This document shows, in pieces, positions 24,831-33,394 of a stretch of DNA of 40,662 bases. The notes beneath the pieces were generated by a model. It ran no database searches, was not told the DNA's origin, and saw nothing but the letters and a program-made list of their open reading frames with translations. The DNA is from Verrucomicrobiota bacterium. GTDB taxonomy: Bacteria > Verrucomicrobiota > Verrucomicrobiia > Limisphaerales > UBA9464. Location of the stretch: the NCBI GenBank assembly GCA_029865985.1, contig JARXAF010000093.1:1-40662 (forward strand), in the 5' to 3' direction. The position numbers were made by a program, and so were the translations under genes. Positions within the stretch are counted from its first letter, which is position 1, and each line of letters begins with the position of its first letter.

Positions 24831-26095
24831 TCGGCGTTGAGTTCGTTCAGAGGGAGCACACGACCCGTAGCGACATCGAGAATGATCGCTCCCAGACCAA
24901 AAGGAGGCGTCCCGGCCAATTTGCGGAAGAAATTGGGGAAGGTCTTGCGGACACAGCGTGGATTGCGCAGGCGCATCCCTGGGATTCTGAGTCCGAGCAT
25001 GGCGAAACACATCGCCATGCGGTGGTCGTCGTAGGTTTCTATCTCCGCCCCATGCAAGATGGATGGACGGATCAACAAACAGTCTCCGGACTCGGCCACA
25101 CTGGCTCCGCACTTGGTCAATTCGGTGCGCAAAGCATGAACCCGCTCACATTCCTGAAGACGCAACCGCCCCAACTCGGTGAAGCGAACCGGGTGATCTT
25201 CCAGCGGAGCCAAGGCGATGGCAGTCATGATGCTGTCACCCAAGTCGCGCTCGCGGGACACCTCGGAGGGAAGATCGAGAAAGTCGGGATAGCGCGCATC
25301 GACCTGCCAGCCCGAACCCGGCCAACGCGCCACATCCACTCGGTTTTTACCCAACAAGCGGGAAGCCCCCCAGAAGTAACTGCCGCTCGAAGCGTCGGGT
25401 TCGATCTGAAATTCTCCACCCGAATGAGGGAACGACTCGATCAGGAGACGAGTCATTTCGACATACGGCAGTTCATCCGGATTGGCATCGGACACCTCCA
25501 CCTTCCAACCCGCAACCTGACCGGAAAGGAGCAAGGCCGAGGCGAATTGCGAGCTTTCTGCCACACTCACCTGGCACGAAGCGCGACGGGGACCGGAGCC
25601 ATGGATGACCGCGGGCAAACGGTCTCCGGGCGCATCGACGCGGTAGCCCAAAGAACGCAACGCGTTCAGCAAGGCCGCCTGGGGGCGTTCGTGCATCCGG
25701 GGCACTCCCGACAAGCGGTAACTCCCCTCACCCAAGCAAACCATCGCCGCCAGAAATCGGGCCGCGGTTCCGGCGTTGCCCACATGCAATTCCAAGGGAG
25801 ACGATTCCGTGCCCGCCTTCGGTATGCGTCCGCCCTGCCCCACCACCTGGATGACGCGGTTGGCTTCCTCGGCAAAGTCGGGAGCCACCCCCACTGCAAA
25901 ACCCATCTGGCGCAAGCACTCGGTCATCACCTGGGTGTCCTCGCTCCAGAGGGCCCCGGTCAGCGTGACCGTGCCCGACGACAAAGCCGCCAAGATGAGC
26001 GCACGATTGGTAATGCTCTTGGATCCCGGCACCGTGATGGACACGTAAGCGGGCGATGGCGGAGGAATGATCTCGATGAGGTCGGGCAGCGGCAT
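24827..26095 (-). CDS. aroA: 3-phosphoshikimate 1-carboxyvinyltransferase (EPSP synthase)
   Basis: A 422-residue enzyme that joins phosphoenolpyruvate to shikimate-3-phosphate in aromatic amino-acid synthesis. GSKSITNRALILAAL near the N-terminus binds shikimate-3-phosphate. LHVGNAGTAARFLAA matches the family's N-A-G-T-A-x-R-(F/P) PEP-binding signature, and GDRLPAVIHG, SSQFASALLL and YDDHRMAMCFAML follow in order. An alanine-containing NAGTA site is the ordinary glyphosate-relevant loop; class cannot be decided by eye. The ATG at 26095 lies 4 bases after tyrA; the frame is open to 26335, but that extension would overlap tyrA. It overlaps cmk by 4 bases. Confidence 0.95.
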   Translation of the reverse strand: MPLPDLIEIIPPPSPAYVSITVPGSKSITNRALILAALSSGTVTLTGALWSEDTQVMTECLRQMGFAVGVAPDFAEEANRVIQVVGQGGRIPKAGTESSPLELHVGNAGTAARFLAAMVCLGEGSYRLSGVPRMHERPQAALLNALRSLGYRVDAPGDRLPAVIHGSGPRRASCQVSVAESSQFASALLLSGQVAGWKVEVSDANPDELPYVEMTRLLIESFPHSGGEFQIEPDASSGSYFWGASRLLGKNRVDVARWPGSGWQVDARYPDFLDLPSEVSRERDLGDSIMTAIALAPLEDHPVRFTELGRLRLQECERVHALRTELTKCGASVAESGDCLLIRPSILHGAEIETYDDHRMAMCFAMLGLRIPGMRLRNPRCVRKTFPNFFRKLAGTPPFGLGAIILDVATGRVLPLNELNAE

Positions 26096-26099
26096 CGTC

Positions 26100-26984
26100 T
26101 CAGGCGGTTTTCTTGGACTCGGAATCAGGATAGCGGAGATCCCGCCGGGATTTGGCCTGACGGAAGAAGTCTTCGATGGACTTTGACTCCCCGGCATCCA
26201 GGGCCAATCGGAATTCGGAGAGATCTTCAATGAAGACCCCCAGCACACGGGAGAGATGGCGGCGATTGGCCAGAGCAATGTCACGCCACATCTCCGGTGA
26301 ACCGGAAGCGATGCGGGTCGTATCCCTGAAGCCACCCGCGCAAAGGTCTGCCTGTTCCTTCGGATGGATCGGGCTCAGTACATAATTGGCCAGTTCTGCA
26401 GCCACCACGTGCGGCAAATGACTGGACCGGGCCACCAAATCGTCATGGAGGACGGGACTCATCTGGATCACCCGCGAACCCACCGCCTCCCACAGCGAAC
26501 GGATCGCCAGCACGGCGGCAGGATCGCTCGCCGAAGTCGGAGTCACCACACAAACCGCCCCGTCGAACAAATCGGCCCGGGCATGGGCCGGCCCACTTTT
26601 CTCAGCACCGGCCATCGGATGACTTCCGACAAACCGAACCCCGACCGCTTGGGCCAAAGGCTCCACCTCGGCCACCAGATCGGATTTCACACTACCGACA
26701 TCGGTCACGAGGCAATCAGCGGACAGGTGTCGGGACATCTCCCGGAACAAATCGGGCATCTGCCCCACCGGTGAACACAAGACCACCAGGTCCGCGTCGG
26801 TGACGGCCTCGACCAAACTCCGCGAACAACGATCCACCACTCCCAGAGCTAGGCACTCGGCCACCGAGGAGGCGCGTCGCACGAAGCCCTGGACCTCGTC
26901 CGCCAGACCTCGGCGTCGAAGCGCCAGACCCAGCGAACCGCCCAGCAGGCCCACGCCCACCAACGTCACCTTGCGGAAATGCAC
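26100..26984 (-). CDS. tyrA: Prephenate dehydrogenase (TyrA family)
   Basis: A 294-residue NAD(P)-dependent enzyme of tyrosine synthesis (prephenate or arogenate dehydrogenase). The Rossmann dinucleotide loop is GVGLLGGSLG (10-19). VVLCSPVGQM, DVGSVKSDLV, GSHPMAGAEKSGP, HDDLVARSSHLPHVVA and GFRDTTRIASGSPEMW follow the TyrA order. There is no fused chorismate mutase and no C-terminal ACT domain, so feedback control by tyrosine through ACT is not expected. The start is GTG at 26984, with AGG about nine bases upstream. It heads the tight tyrA-aroA-cmk run, 96 bases downstream of the helicase gene, so an own promoter in that gap is possible. Choice between prephenate and arogenate as substrate cannot be made from sequence. 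Confidence 0.92.
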   Translation of the reverse strand: MHFRKVTLVGVGLLGGSLGLALRRRGLADEVQGFVRRASSVAECLALGVVDRCSRSLVEAVTDADLVVLCSPVGQMPDLFREMSRHLSADCLVTDVGSVKSDLVAEVEPLAQAVGVRFVGSHPMAGAEKSGPAHARADLFDGAVCVVTPTSASDPAAVLAIRSLWEAVGSRVIQMSPVLHDDLVARSSHLPHVVAAELANYVLSPIHPKEQADLCAGGFRDTTRIASGSPEMWRDIALANRRHLSRVLGVFIEDLSEFRLALDAGESKSIEDFFRQAKSRRDLRYPDSESKKTA

Positions 26985-27080
26985 GGGCCCAACCTACCGA
27001 AGCGGGGAGGCGCGAGGGAAGCATTGAACCATACGGTCCGGCAGGAAGAATTGGAATCAGGGCGGATCCCCACCTGCTCG

Positions 27081-29249
27081 TCAGACTATCTCCATCGGAC
27101 ACGGCGGCACCGATTCGAGAAAGGCCTTCCCATAGCGTTTGGTCAGCACGCGATTGTCGAGGATCACCACGATCCCGGTATCGGTCTTGGTGCGGATGAG
27201 ACGGCCGACCCCTTGCCGGAACTTCAGAATGGCTTCCGGAAGGCTGAAATCGCTGAAGGCATTGCCACCCTGGGCTTCGATCCGCTCGATGCGGGCTTCG
27301 ACCAAGGGATGATCCGGGACGGCAAACGGCAATCGGGTGATGATCACATTGCTCAAGGCCTCGCCCGGCACATCCACCCCTTGCCAAAAACTGTCGGTAC
27401 CGAAGAGCACGGAGTCCCGGTTTTCGCGAAATTTCTCGAGCATGGTCGACCGCGGCATGCCGGTGTTTTGCACATAGCATTCCACACCCAACCGACTGAA
27501 GAACGACTCCATCCGGCCGGCGACCTGGAGCATCAGCCGGTGACTGGTGAACAGCACGAACGCCTTCCCGTGGGTCCGCGTGACGAAGTGTTCGATCCAG
27601 TGGACTAGGGCATCCTCGTAACCGGCGTCGCGAGGATCCGGCATCTTGCCGGCCACGAAAAGAGTCATCTGCCGCGGATAATCAAACGGGGAACCCACTT
27701 GCAGACCTTGAGCCTCTTCGCCCCCCACCCGACCGGCCACATAGCGGAGCGCCGGAATGGCACCCGCCCGTTGAAACACCGATCCGGAAGAGGCCATCAC
27801 GGAGGCCGCCGAACGTTGCGTCGGAATCGGAGCAGGCGTCACCGATCCCGAAGGACCCGCAGTTCCCAACGTGGCACTGGTCAGAATGACGGAGGTTCCT
27901 GATTCAAAGAGCCGCTGACGCAAAAAATCTGCAACTTCCACCGGAGCCGCGTTCAGGGAGAGATTCTTTTGGGTTTTCCCAGAGCGTTCCACCCAATAGA
28001 CATGATCTTCGGCCGTCTGGCTCAAGAAGGTGGAAACCGCCACCTTCAGGTCAGCCAGGCGACGGTTGCATTCCATGAGTTCCTCGCCGGTCTCCTTGTC
28101 TTCGGAGGTTTGGATGAGTTCATGGATTTGCTCCCGCAATCGCTGCAGGGGCAAAGTCAGGCTGTCTTGAACGAGATCCGGCCTGCGGATCCGCAGTTCC
28201 TTCCAAACCCGGGATGGGGGTTCACTGGAAGCCACCCGTTCCACTGCCCCAGGGGCCGCCGAGCGGGCCAACTCCTGGCAGGAATCTTCGACCCGCACGA
28301 AAAAGTCGTCCGTCTCCTTCAGCACATCGGCCACCAATCGGACATTGGCCGCCGAGCGCAGGGTCGACAGCAAGCCCTTCTCGGTCCGCGGGTTCCACAA
28401 TCGCTGCAAGGCGTAGCGCACCTGCCCACTGCTCACGCTGACCCCAATGTGCCGCGCCGCCACCGATTCCACGGTGTGGGCCTCATCGAAGATCACGAAG
28501 TCGTTCTTGAAGAGGACCCCGCCTTCAGGATCGGCCTCGACTCCGTTGAGCAGAGTGAAAAAGAGCGTGTGATTGAGCACCAACACATCGGCCCCCAGGA
28601 TCTTCTGTCGGGCCCGCTGAAAGAAACAAACCGGACCCAACTTGGCTTGATCACTTTGGAAACCGCATTTCTTGGGCGTGCACAACCCGCGTTCAGAACA
28701 AACGTGCTCCCAGACCTTGGGATCGGGTTCGACGGAAAAGTCGCTCAGGGAACCGTCTTGCGTCGTGCGACTCCACTCCTCGATTCGCCGCAATTCGGCC
28801 GCTTCCGGCGAAGTGAACAGCGAGTCGCATTGCAACAACGCCTTGCGAAGTCGCCGTGTGCACAAGTAGTTCGAACGGCCCTTCAGCATCGCAAAGCTGA
28901 AGTCCACCGGCAGCACCTGCTTGAGAACAGGCAGATCCTTCTCCACCAACTGCTCTTGCAAATTAATGGTGTGGGTGGAGATCACCGCCTTCTTTTTACG
29001 CCCCACGGCAAAGAGGATAGCCGGAATCAGGTACGCAAAACTCTTCCCAACCCCAGTACCCGCCTCGACCAGCAAGTGCCGTCGATCCTGGAGAGCGGAG
29101 GCCACCGCGACGGCCATTTGTTGTTGTTCGGGCCGGTACTCAAAATTGCTGGCCCGGGACAGCAGTCCGGTCTGGGAAAAAATCTCCCGGACAGGTCCCA
29201 CCCAATCGGTGGGCTCCTGTCCAGCGGAGGTGTCAGCCAGCGAAATCAC
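27081..29249 (-). CDS. DinG/XPD-like Fe-S ATP-dependent DNA helicase
   Basis: A 722-residue superfamily 2 helicase of the DinG/YoaA/XPD group, acting in DNA repair and removal of R-loops or blocked forks. Walker A is EAGTGVGKS (62-70), motif Ia ISTHTINLQEQL, and Walker B DEAH at 255-258. Between them are C130, C184, C190, C195 and C208, from which the four ligands of a 4Fe-4S cluster can be drawn; C130, C190, C195 and C208 are the likeliest by spacing. Later motifs are GTDSFWQGVDVPGE and GVGRLIRTKTDTG (motif VI). There is no N-terminal exonuclease domain. The start is GTG at 29249 without a clear ribosome site. It belongs to the same-direction gene row; gaps of 95 and 96 bases on either side allow independent expression. 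Confidence 0.92.
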   Translation of the reverse strand: MISLADTSAGQEPTDWVGPVREIFSQTGLLSRASNFEYRPEQQQMAVAVASALQDRRHLLVEAGTGVGKSFAYLIPAILFAVGRKKKAVISTHTINLQEQLVEKDLPVLKQVLPVDFSFAMLKGRSNYLCTRRLRKALLQCDSLFTSPEAAELRRIEEWSRTTQDGSLSDFSVEPDPKVWEHVCSERGLCTPKKCGFQSDQAKLGPVCFFQRARQKILGADVLVLNHTLFFTLLNGVEADPEGGVLFKNDFVIFDEAHTVESVAARHIGVSVSSGQVRYALQRLWNPRTEKGLLSTLRSAANVRLVADVLKETDDFFVRVEDSCQELARSAAPGAVERVASSEPPSRVWKELRIRRPDLVQDSLTLPLQRLREQIHELIQTSEDKETGEELMECNRRLADLKVAVSTFLSQTAEDHVYWVERSGKTQKNLSLNAAPVEVADFLRQRLFESGTSVILTSATLGTAGPSGSVTPAPIPTQRSAASVMASSGSVFQRAGAIPALRYVAGRVGGEEAQGLQVGSPFDYPRQMTLFVAGKMPDPRDAGYEDALVHWIEHFVTRTHGKAFVLFTSHRLMLQVAGRMESFFSRLGVECYVQNTGMPRSTMLEKFRENRDSVLFGTDSFWQGVDVPGEALSNVIITRLPFAVPDHPLVEARIERIEAQGGNAFSDFSLPEAILKFRQGVGRLIRTKTDTGIVVILDNRVLTKRYGKAFLESVPPCPMEIV

Positions 29250-29344
29250 TCGATCAGGCTACGGTGCCCATCGCGATTGAGGAAGGAGGCATTCCATCGC
29301 AACCGCTGAACAATCCGCCCACACAGCCCACAAAACCGGAAGCC

Positions 29345-30736
29345 TTACTTGGCCTCGGTTTTCTCGTCTGTTCCGGCAAGATCCAGAGCGTTGAACGAAT
29401 GGACCAGAGTGCGCATGAACCGCTCGTTCTCCTGCTCCAGCATCTCCAATTCGATGGTCACCCCATTGACGTCGGTATTTCTTAACTGCTTCTCGACACG
29501 GTTGATGGCCACCGACAGTCGCTCATCTCCAACCATCTGAATGGATCCATTCAAGGCATTGATACGGATGGTCGCCGCCTGCCAACGATCACGACTAATG
29601 GAAGATCTGACAAACGTAACGGATTCGCCAATCGCCCGCGAGAAGCCCGCCGACAATTCGAAGTAAGCCTTGTCGTCCAGACACAGGCGCTGCTGGGCTT
29701 TGAAGAGGGAGGAATCCTTCGTGCTCACTTCCTTCAGAGCCGCCTCGATGGCATCGCCCAAATCCTTCCGTTCCAGGGGTTTTCGCAAGAACCGATTGAC
29801 CTTGAGGGAAGCCGCCTTGGCCACATTCTCCTTGAAGGCGTTGGCCGAGATCATGACGACCGGAGTGTTGGAAAACCGGGGTAAATCTCGCAGACGTGTC
29901 AGGAATTCCAGGCCATCCATGTTGGGCATCAAGACGTCGCAAATGATGATGTCTGGATACGGGGGCTTCTCCATCATCTGGAGCGCAAACTGCCCATCTT
30001 CAGCCTCGAGGATGACGGATTTCAGGTCCTTCGGCAGGAGGGCTCTGATGAGGCGGCGACTGGTGAGATCATCTTCAACCAGAAGAATCCGGGGCAAATT
30101 GTCTCCAGCAGTGGCCTCGATGAATTCCTCAACCTGCGGTCGCGCCAGTTTTCGTCCAATGGAGTCCAGCATCGACTGAACCCCTTCTACCTCTTCCTTG
30201 GACAAGGCCAAACCGACTTCCAATTGGGATCCACCGGTCAGAGTGGTCGTAGCTCGCTCACCGGCGACATCAATGACCGTCCTCAAACCGTCAATGATTC
30301 CGGCAGGCTTCGGAAGCTCTTCTGGGACAGCAGGCGTCTCCAGTTCCCGAACCCTCATCTCAAGCGATAGCGACCGATCCTGAAGGCGCTGGTTCTGGGC
30401 TTCGAGGTCTTTTGACTTGCCCTCGGCAACCGCCAAGGACTTCGTGGCTTTATCCAAGGCCACGAGATAGGTCTCACTGAGATCATCAGTTGGAGTCTTA
30501 TCATACTCGATCAACGCCCCCCGAGTCAGCCACCCCAATCCGGCCACCAAGACGGAACCCACCAAAGCGATCCACAGGCTCGAATACTTGCCCACCCCCT
30601 CACCCAGCGCCCAGCGTGCGGTCAAAGCCACCAAAGGAACCGCTACAGCGGTAGCGGTTTGGACAATGATTCGAGTTTGAACAGTCTGGATCTGCATGAT
30701 TTGAGCGAATGGAGTACTGAGCCCTTCTACCGGCAC
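29345..30736 (-). CDS. Membrane-anchored response regulator with degenerate HPt-like C-terminus
   Basis: A 463-residue protein. Two membrane helices (about 22-43 and 53-75) are followed by a coiled coil (about 85-135) and a linker. A receiver domain spans about 215-335: acidic pocket E221-D222-D223, phospho-acceptor D267 in ICDVLMPNMDG, S297 and K319 in LRKPL, all intact. The C-terminal 345-455 is helical with RINALNGSIQMVG (391-403), which matches the HPt signature A-H-x-L-K-G-S-x-x-x-x-G in spacing but has N393 where the phosphorylated histidine should be and N396 for the lysine. There is no histidine kinase or DNA-binding domain. Start: GTG 30736 has GAGG about 10 bases upstream; ATG 30697 is an alternative. 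Its partner kinase is not in the window. Confidence 0.85.
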   Translation of the reverse strand: MPVEGLSTPFAQIMQIQTVQTRIIVQTATAVAVPLVALTARWALGEGVGKYSSLWIALVGSVLVAGLGWLTRGALIEYDKTPTDDLSETYLVALDKATKSLAVAEGKSKDLEAQNQRLQDRSLSLEMRVRELETPAVPEELPKPAGIIDGLRTVIDVAGERATTTLTGGSQLEVGLALSKEEVEGVQSMLDSIGRKLARPQVEEFIEATAGDNLPRILLVEDDLTSRRLIRALLPKDLKSVILEAEDGQFALQMMEKPPYPDIIICDVLMPNMDGLEFLTRLRDLPRFSNTPVVMISANAFKENVAKAASLKVNRFLRKPLERKDLGDAIEAALKEVSTKDSSLFKAQQRLCLDDKAYFELSAGFSRAIGESVTFVRSSISRDRWQAATIRINALNGSIQMVGDERLSVAINRVEKQLRNTDVNGVTIELEMLEQENERFMRTLVHSFNALDLAGTDEKTEAK

Positions 30737-30880
30737 CTAAAAAAGGCCTCGGCTGCTTATCGTCCAAAGATTAAAAAACTTTAGGAAAAGCCGCAGAAAT
30801 CCAACAGCGGCGCCGGGACCATCCGAAGGCACCGGACAACGGAGAGGTCAGGTTCAAGTCAAACCAGAGCCCTATCACTC

Positions 30881-31624
30881 TCATTTTGACACAATCGAAC
30901 CCTGAAACGTCAGCCTACGAGGCCACCACTCTGGGATGACTCCTCGATGCACCCAATCCTCAAGCCGAGGTAGCAAGATAGCGGCAGCCAAGGAACCCAC
31001 CATCAATCCTGCCCAAACATCCGAAGCTCGATGGGCTCCCAAGTGAAACCGGGACCAGGCAACGGCCAGGGCATAAACCACTCCAATCCGTCCAGCTCGA
31101 CGGCACCAGACGAAGGCCATGAAACCGATACCCGCGGCAATGGATACGTGACCCGATGGGAAGGCACTGTAGGCATGTCGTCCCAAAATCCATTTCCCCT
31201 CTTTTCGGGGACCAAACCATCCCTGCTCCACAGGGACTTCCGGCCGAGTTCTACCGATAAGAGAACGGCATGTTGTGCCGACGAGGCCCGCCATAACCCC
31301 TGCGAACAAGATCGCCATCCAAGCACGGGCCAACTTCCGATGCCCTCTGACTCGGAACCAGAAAACCAAACCGAGGATCGCAGGCATCAAAACAATCCCA
31401 TTGGCAGAACCGCTAATGGCCAAAGCAATCACCGACCAGTCTTTACCACTCATGAGGGAACGCTGGGATCGCAACCAATCATCCCCCCAAAGGAAAACGC
31501 CCAAGACCGGCAGGCCCATCAACACCGACCAGAGCCCCCAGAATCGCAGGCAGCGTCCGAACCGTCGCTCGGAATCGGCTCCAGAGACCACTTCACGCGA
31601 ACAGGACGAATCCAAATTGTGCAT
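30881..31624 (-). CDS. PAP2-family membrane phosphatase
   Basis: A 247-residue protein with about six hydrophobic segments and the three-part phosphatase signature: R120-x6-R127-P128 (motif 1, with arginine in place of the usual lysine), P156-S-G-H159 (motif 2), and S191-R192-x5-H198-x3-D202 (motif 3). PAP2 enzymes remove phosphate from phosphatidic acid, undecaprenyl diphosphate or lipid A. The catalytic histidines H159 and H198 are present, so activity is expected despite the Lys-to-Arg change. The ATG at 31624 is chosen over GTG 31633. It is divergent from the GT39 glycosyltransferase, which uses a polyprenyl-phosphate sugar donor; a link through lipid carriers is possible but inferred. 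Confidence 0.9.
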   Translation of the reverse strand: MHNLDSSCSREVVSGADSERRFGRCLRFWGLWSVLMGLPVLGVFLWGDDWLRSQRSLMSGKDWSVIALAISGSANGIVLMPAILGLVFWFRVRGHRKLARAWMAILFAGVMAGLVGTTCRSLIGRTRPEVPVEQGWFGPRKEGKWILGRHAYSAFPSGHVSIAAGIGFMAFVWCRRAGRIGVVYALAVAWSRFHLGAHRASDVWAGLMVGSLAAAILLPRLEDWVHRGVIPEWWPRRLTFQGSIVSK

Positions 31625-31698
31625 CAAAGGCACGCTAACAGACTAATCCCAATCACTGATCACAGGCACGCAACAAACCGGAAAAAACCGACACTCAG

Positions 31699-31723
31699 CC
31701 TGTCTCTGCAGGAATCTGACAGG
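31699..31723. promoter_or_regulatory. Inverted repeat in the divergent PAP2/GT39 promoter region
   Basis: CCTGTC (31699-31704) and GACAGG (31718-31723) form a perfect inverted repeat with a 13-base spacer, about 66 bases before the GT39 start, in a 164-base gap between divergent genes. It could be an operator or a 5' leader stem. Short enough to be chance. Confidence 0.25.
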
Positions 31724-31788
31724 TCGGCGCGTCGAAATACTACCCTCCGACTTTCCGATCCTAGCCCCTTTTGTCAGCCTTGTGACCG

Positions 31789-33297
31789 ATGGATGTGCCC
31801 AGCAAGTCGTCGAGCGATTCAAATAGTCTGCCTGCATGGGCCTGGATTCTCCTTATGGTGGGGGCCTTTTTTTGCTTCAGTGCCGGAACCGGTGAGTTGC
31901 CACTGATGGATCGGGATGAACCCCGCTTTGCAGAAGCCTCTCGGGAGATGCTCGAATCAGGCAACTGGTTGGTGCCTCATTTGAACGGCCAGTACCGCTT
32001 CGACAAACCCCCTCTGATTTATTGGCTTCAAGCGGGAAGCATTTTCTGGCTGGGCCACTCCGAAATGGCGGTCCGACTGCCTTCGGTTCTTTTTGCGACG
32101 CTGACCACCGGATTGCTGGCATGGTGGGGCCGACGACTAGCGGGGGATCGGGCTGGTCTGATATCGGGCCTCCTCTGGGCTACCTGTCCCCAGGCCTTTG
32201 TCCACGCCCATCTCGCTGTAGCCGACATGACCCTGGTGTTCTTCTTCACCCTCAGCAGTTGGTCCGGTTGGGAACTTCACCAGGCTGGCAAAGACACACG
32301 CGCGGTCCGAACTTGGTTCTGGGTGTTCTTCGTCTCGATGGCTCTGGGATTCCTAGCAAAAGGACCAGTAGCCTGGCTGGCAGCACTGCCCGCCATTTTG
32401 CTCGCCTGGGGTCGCAGCAACCTGCCATCGGAGCCAGACAGTCCTTGGCGACGAGCACGCCTTTGGTGGACGGGTGGATTGCTGACTTTAAGCCTGGTAG
32501 CCCTTTGGGGAATTCCCGCCCTTGTGGCCACCCGGGGGGCATTCTTTCAAGTGGGCATCGGCAAACATGTGGTCGCCCGGTCGGTCGGAGTTTTGGAAGG
32601 CCACGGACTGAAGGGCTTGCGAGGGTATCTGGGTAGCCTGCCCTTCTACCCACTGACGCTCTTGGTCGGATTCCTTCCCTGGTCACCTTGGCTGGTGAGG
32701 TCCCTCTGGAAGCGCCGTTCCTCCGGCCCGTTGTCTCCCATCGATCGGTACCTCGCCACCAGCGTTCTTGGTGTCTTCGTGGTCTTCACCCTGATCCGGA
32801 CCAAACTCCCGCACTACACCCTGCCGGCCTTTCCATTGATCGCACTTTGGCTCGGAAAGACCATCGCCGGTGGGCCGGAAAATGCCCGATGGATCCGACG
32901 CCTGACGGTTGGAACCACCGCGATCCTCATGATCGTGGCCGTTCCCGGTATCCGGTTCTTCGCCCGCGTGTTGCCCGTTCCGCGCCTGGCGCAGGAATGC
33001 CGACGCTGGATCGGACCCGACACGCAACTGGCGACCTTCGAATTCCATGAACCGAGTTTGTTCTGGTACTTGCGTCCCGACGGCGGGCCCTGGATCCAAC
33101 ACCTCAATGACGAGTCGGCGGTGCTGGAGTTCCTGGCTCAACCGGGCAATCGGGTTTGTGTGCTGCCCACTGGGGAGGTTTTCCGCCATGCAGCCCAGCG
33201 ATACCCGAAACTGGTCACGGTCAGCACCGAAGGGTTCAACCCGGCCAATGGCAAACACGTCGAGTTGAGGGCCTTGATCAAGCCGGCAGCCCCCTGA
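31789..33297 (+). CDS. GT39/ArnT-like glycosyltransferase
   Basis: A 502-residue integral membrane glycosyltransferase of the GT-C fold, PMT_2/ArnT type, which moves a sugar from a polyprenyl-phosphate donor onto lipid A, a protein or another envelope acceptor. The first periplasmic loop has LMDRDEPRFAEASREML, with the D-E pair typical of the catalytic site, followed by GNWLVPHLNGQYRFDKPPLIYWLQ. About eleven to twelve hydrophobic segments follow; RTKLPHYTLPAFP is the conserved segment before the late helices. The C-terminal periplasmic part is short. The ATG at 31789 is the first in a clean N-terminus (about 17 polar residues before helix 1). It is followed at 98 bases by the HEAT/heme gene. 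The acceptor cannot be told from sequence. Confidence 0.92.
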   Translation: MDVPSKSSSDSNSLPAWAWILLMVGAFFCFSAGTGELPLMDRDEPRFAEASREMLESGNWLVPHLNGQYRFDKPPLIYWLQAGSIFWLGHSEMAVRLPSVLFATLTTGLLAWWGRRLAGDRAGLISGLLWATCPQAFVHAHLAVADMTLVFFFTLSSWSGWELHQAGKDTRAVRTWFWVFFVSMALGFLAKGPVAWLAALPAILLAWGRSNLPSEPDSPWRRARLWWTGGLLTLSLVALWGIPALVATRGAFFQVGIGKHVVARSVGVLEGHGLKGLRGYLGSLPFYPLTLLVGFLPWSPWLVRSLWKRRSSGPLSPIDRYLATSVLGVFVVFTLIRTKLPHYTLPAFPLIALWLGKTIAGGPENARWIRRLTVGTTAILMIVAVPGIRFFARVLPVPRLAQECRRWIGPDTQLATFEFHEPSLFWYLRPDGGPWIQHLNDESAVLEFLAQPGNRVCVLPTGEVFRHAAQRYPKLVTVSTEGFNPANGKHVELRALIKPAAP

Positions 33298-33394
33298 CCT
33301 CGGGCTTACCTCGTCTCACGATCATCCTGCGAAGCTCGGATTTTTGATGAGCCGATGCTTGAAGGTGGAGCCCTTCCCGTTCGATGGTTCTTTC

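Noticed and set aside
27969-29309. A 446-codon open frame on the plus strand
   Set aside because: Antisense to the DinG-like helicase, whose helicase motifs and cysteines are intact.
30737-30880. AT-rich gap between the PAP2 gene and the response regulator, considered as promoter or terminator
   Set aside because: It contains A- and T-runs, but I could not find a convincing -35/-10 pair or a stable stem ahead of the T-run.
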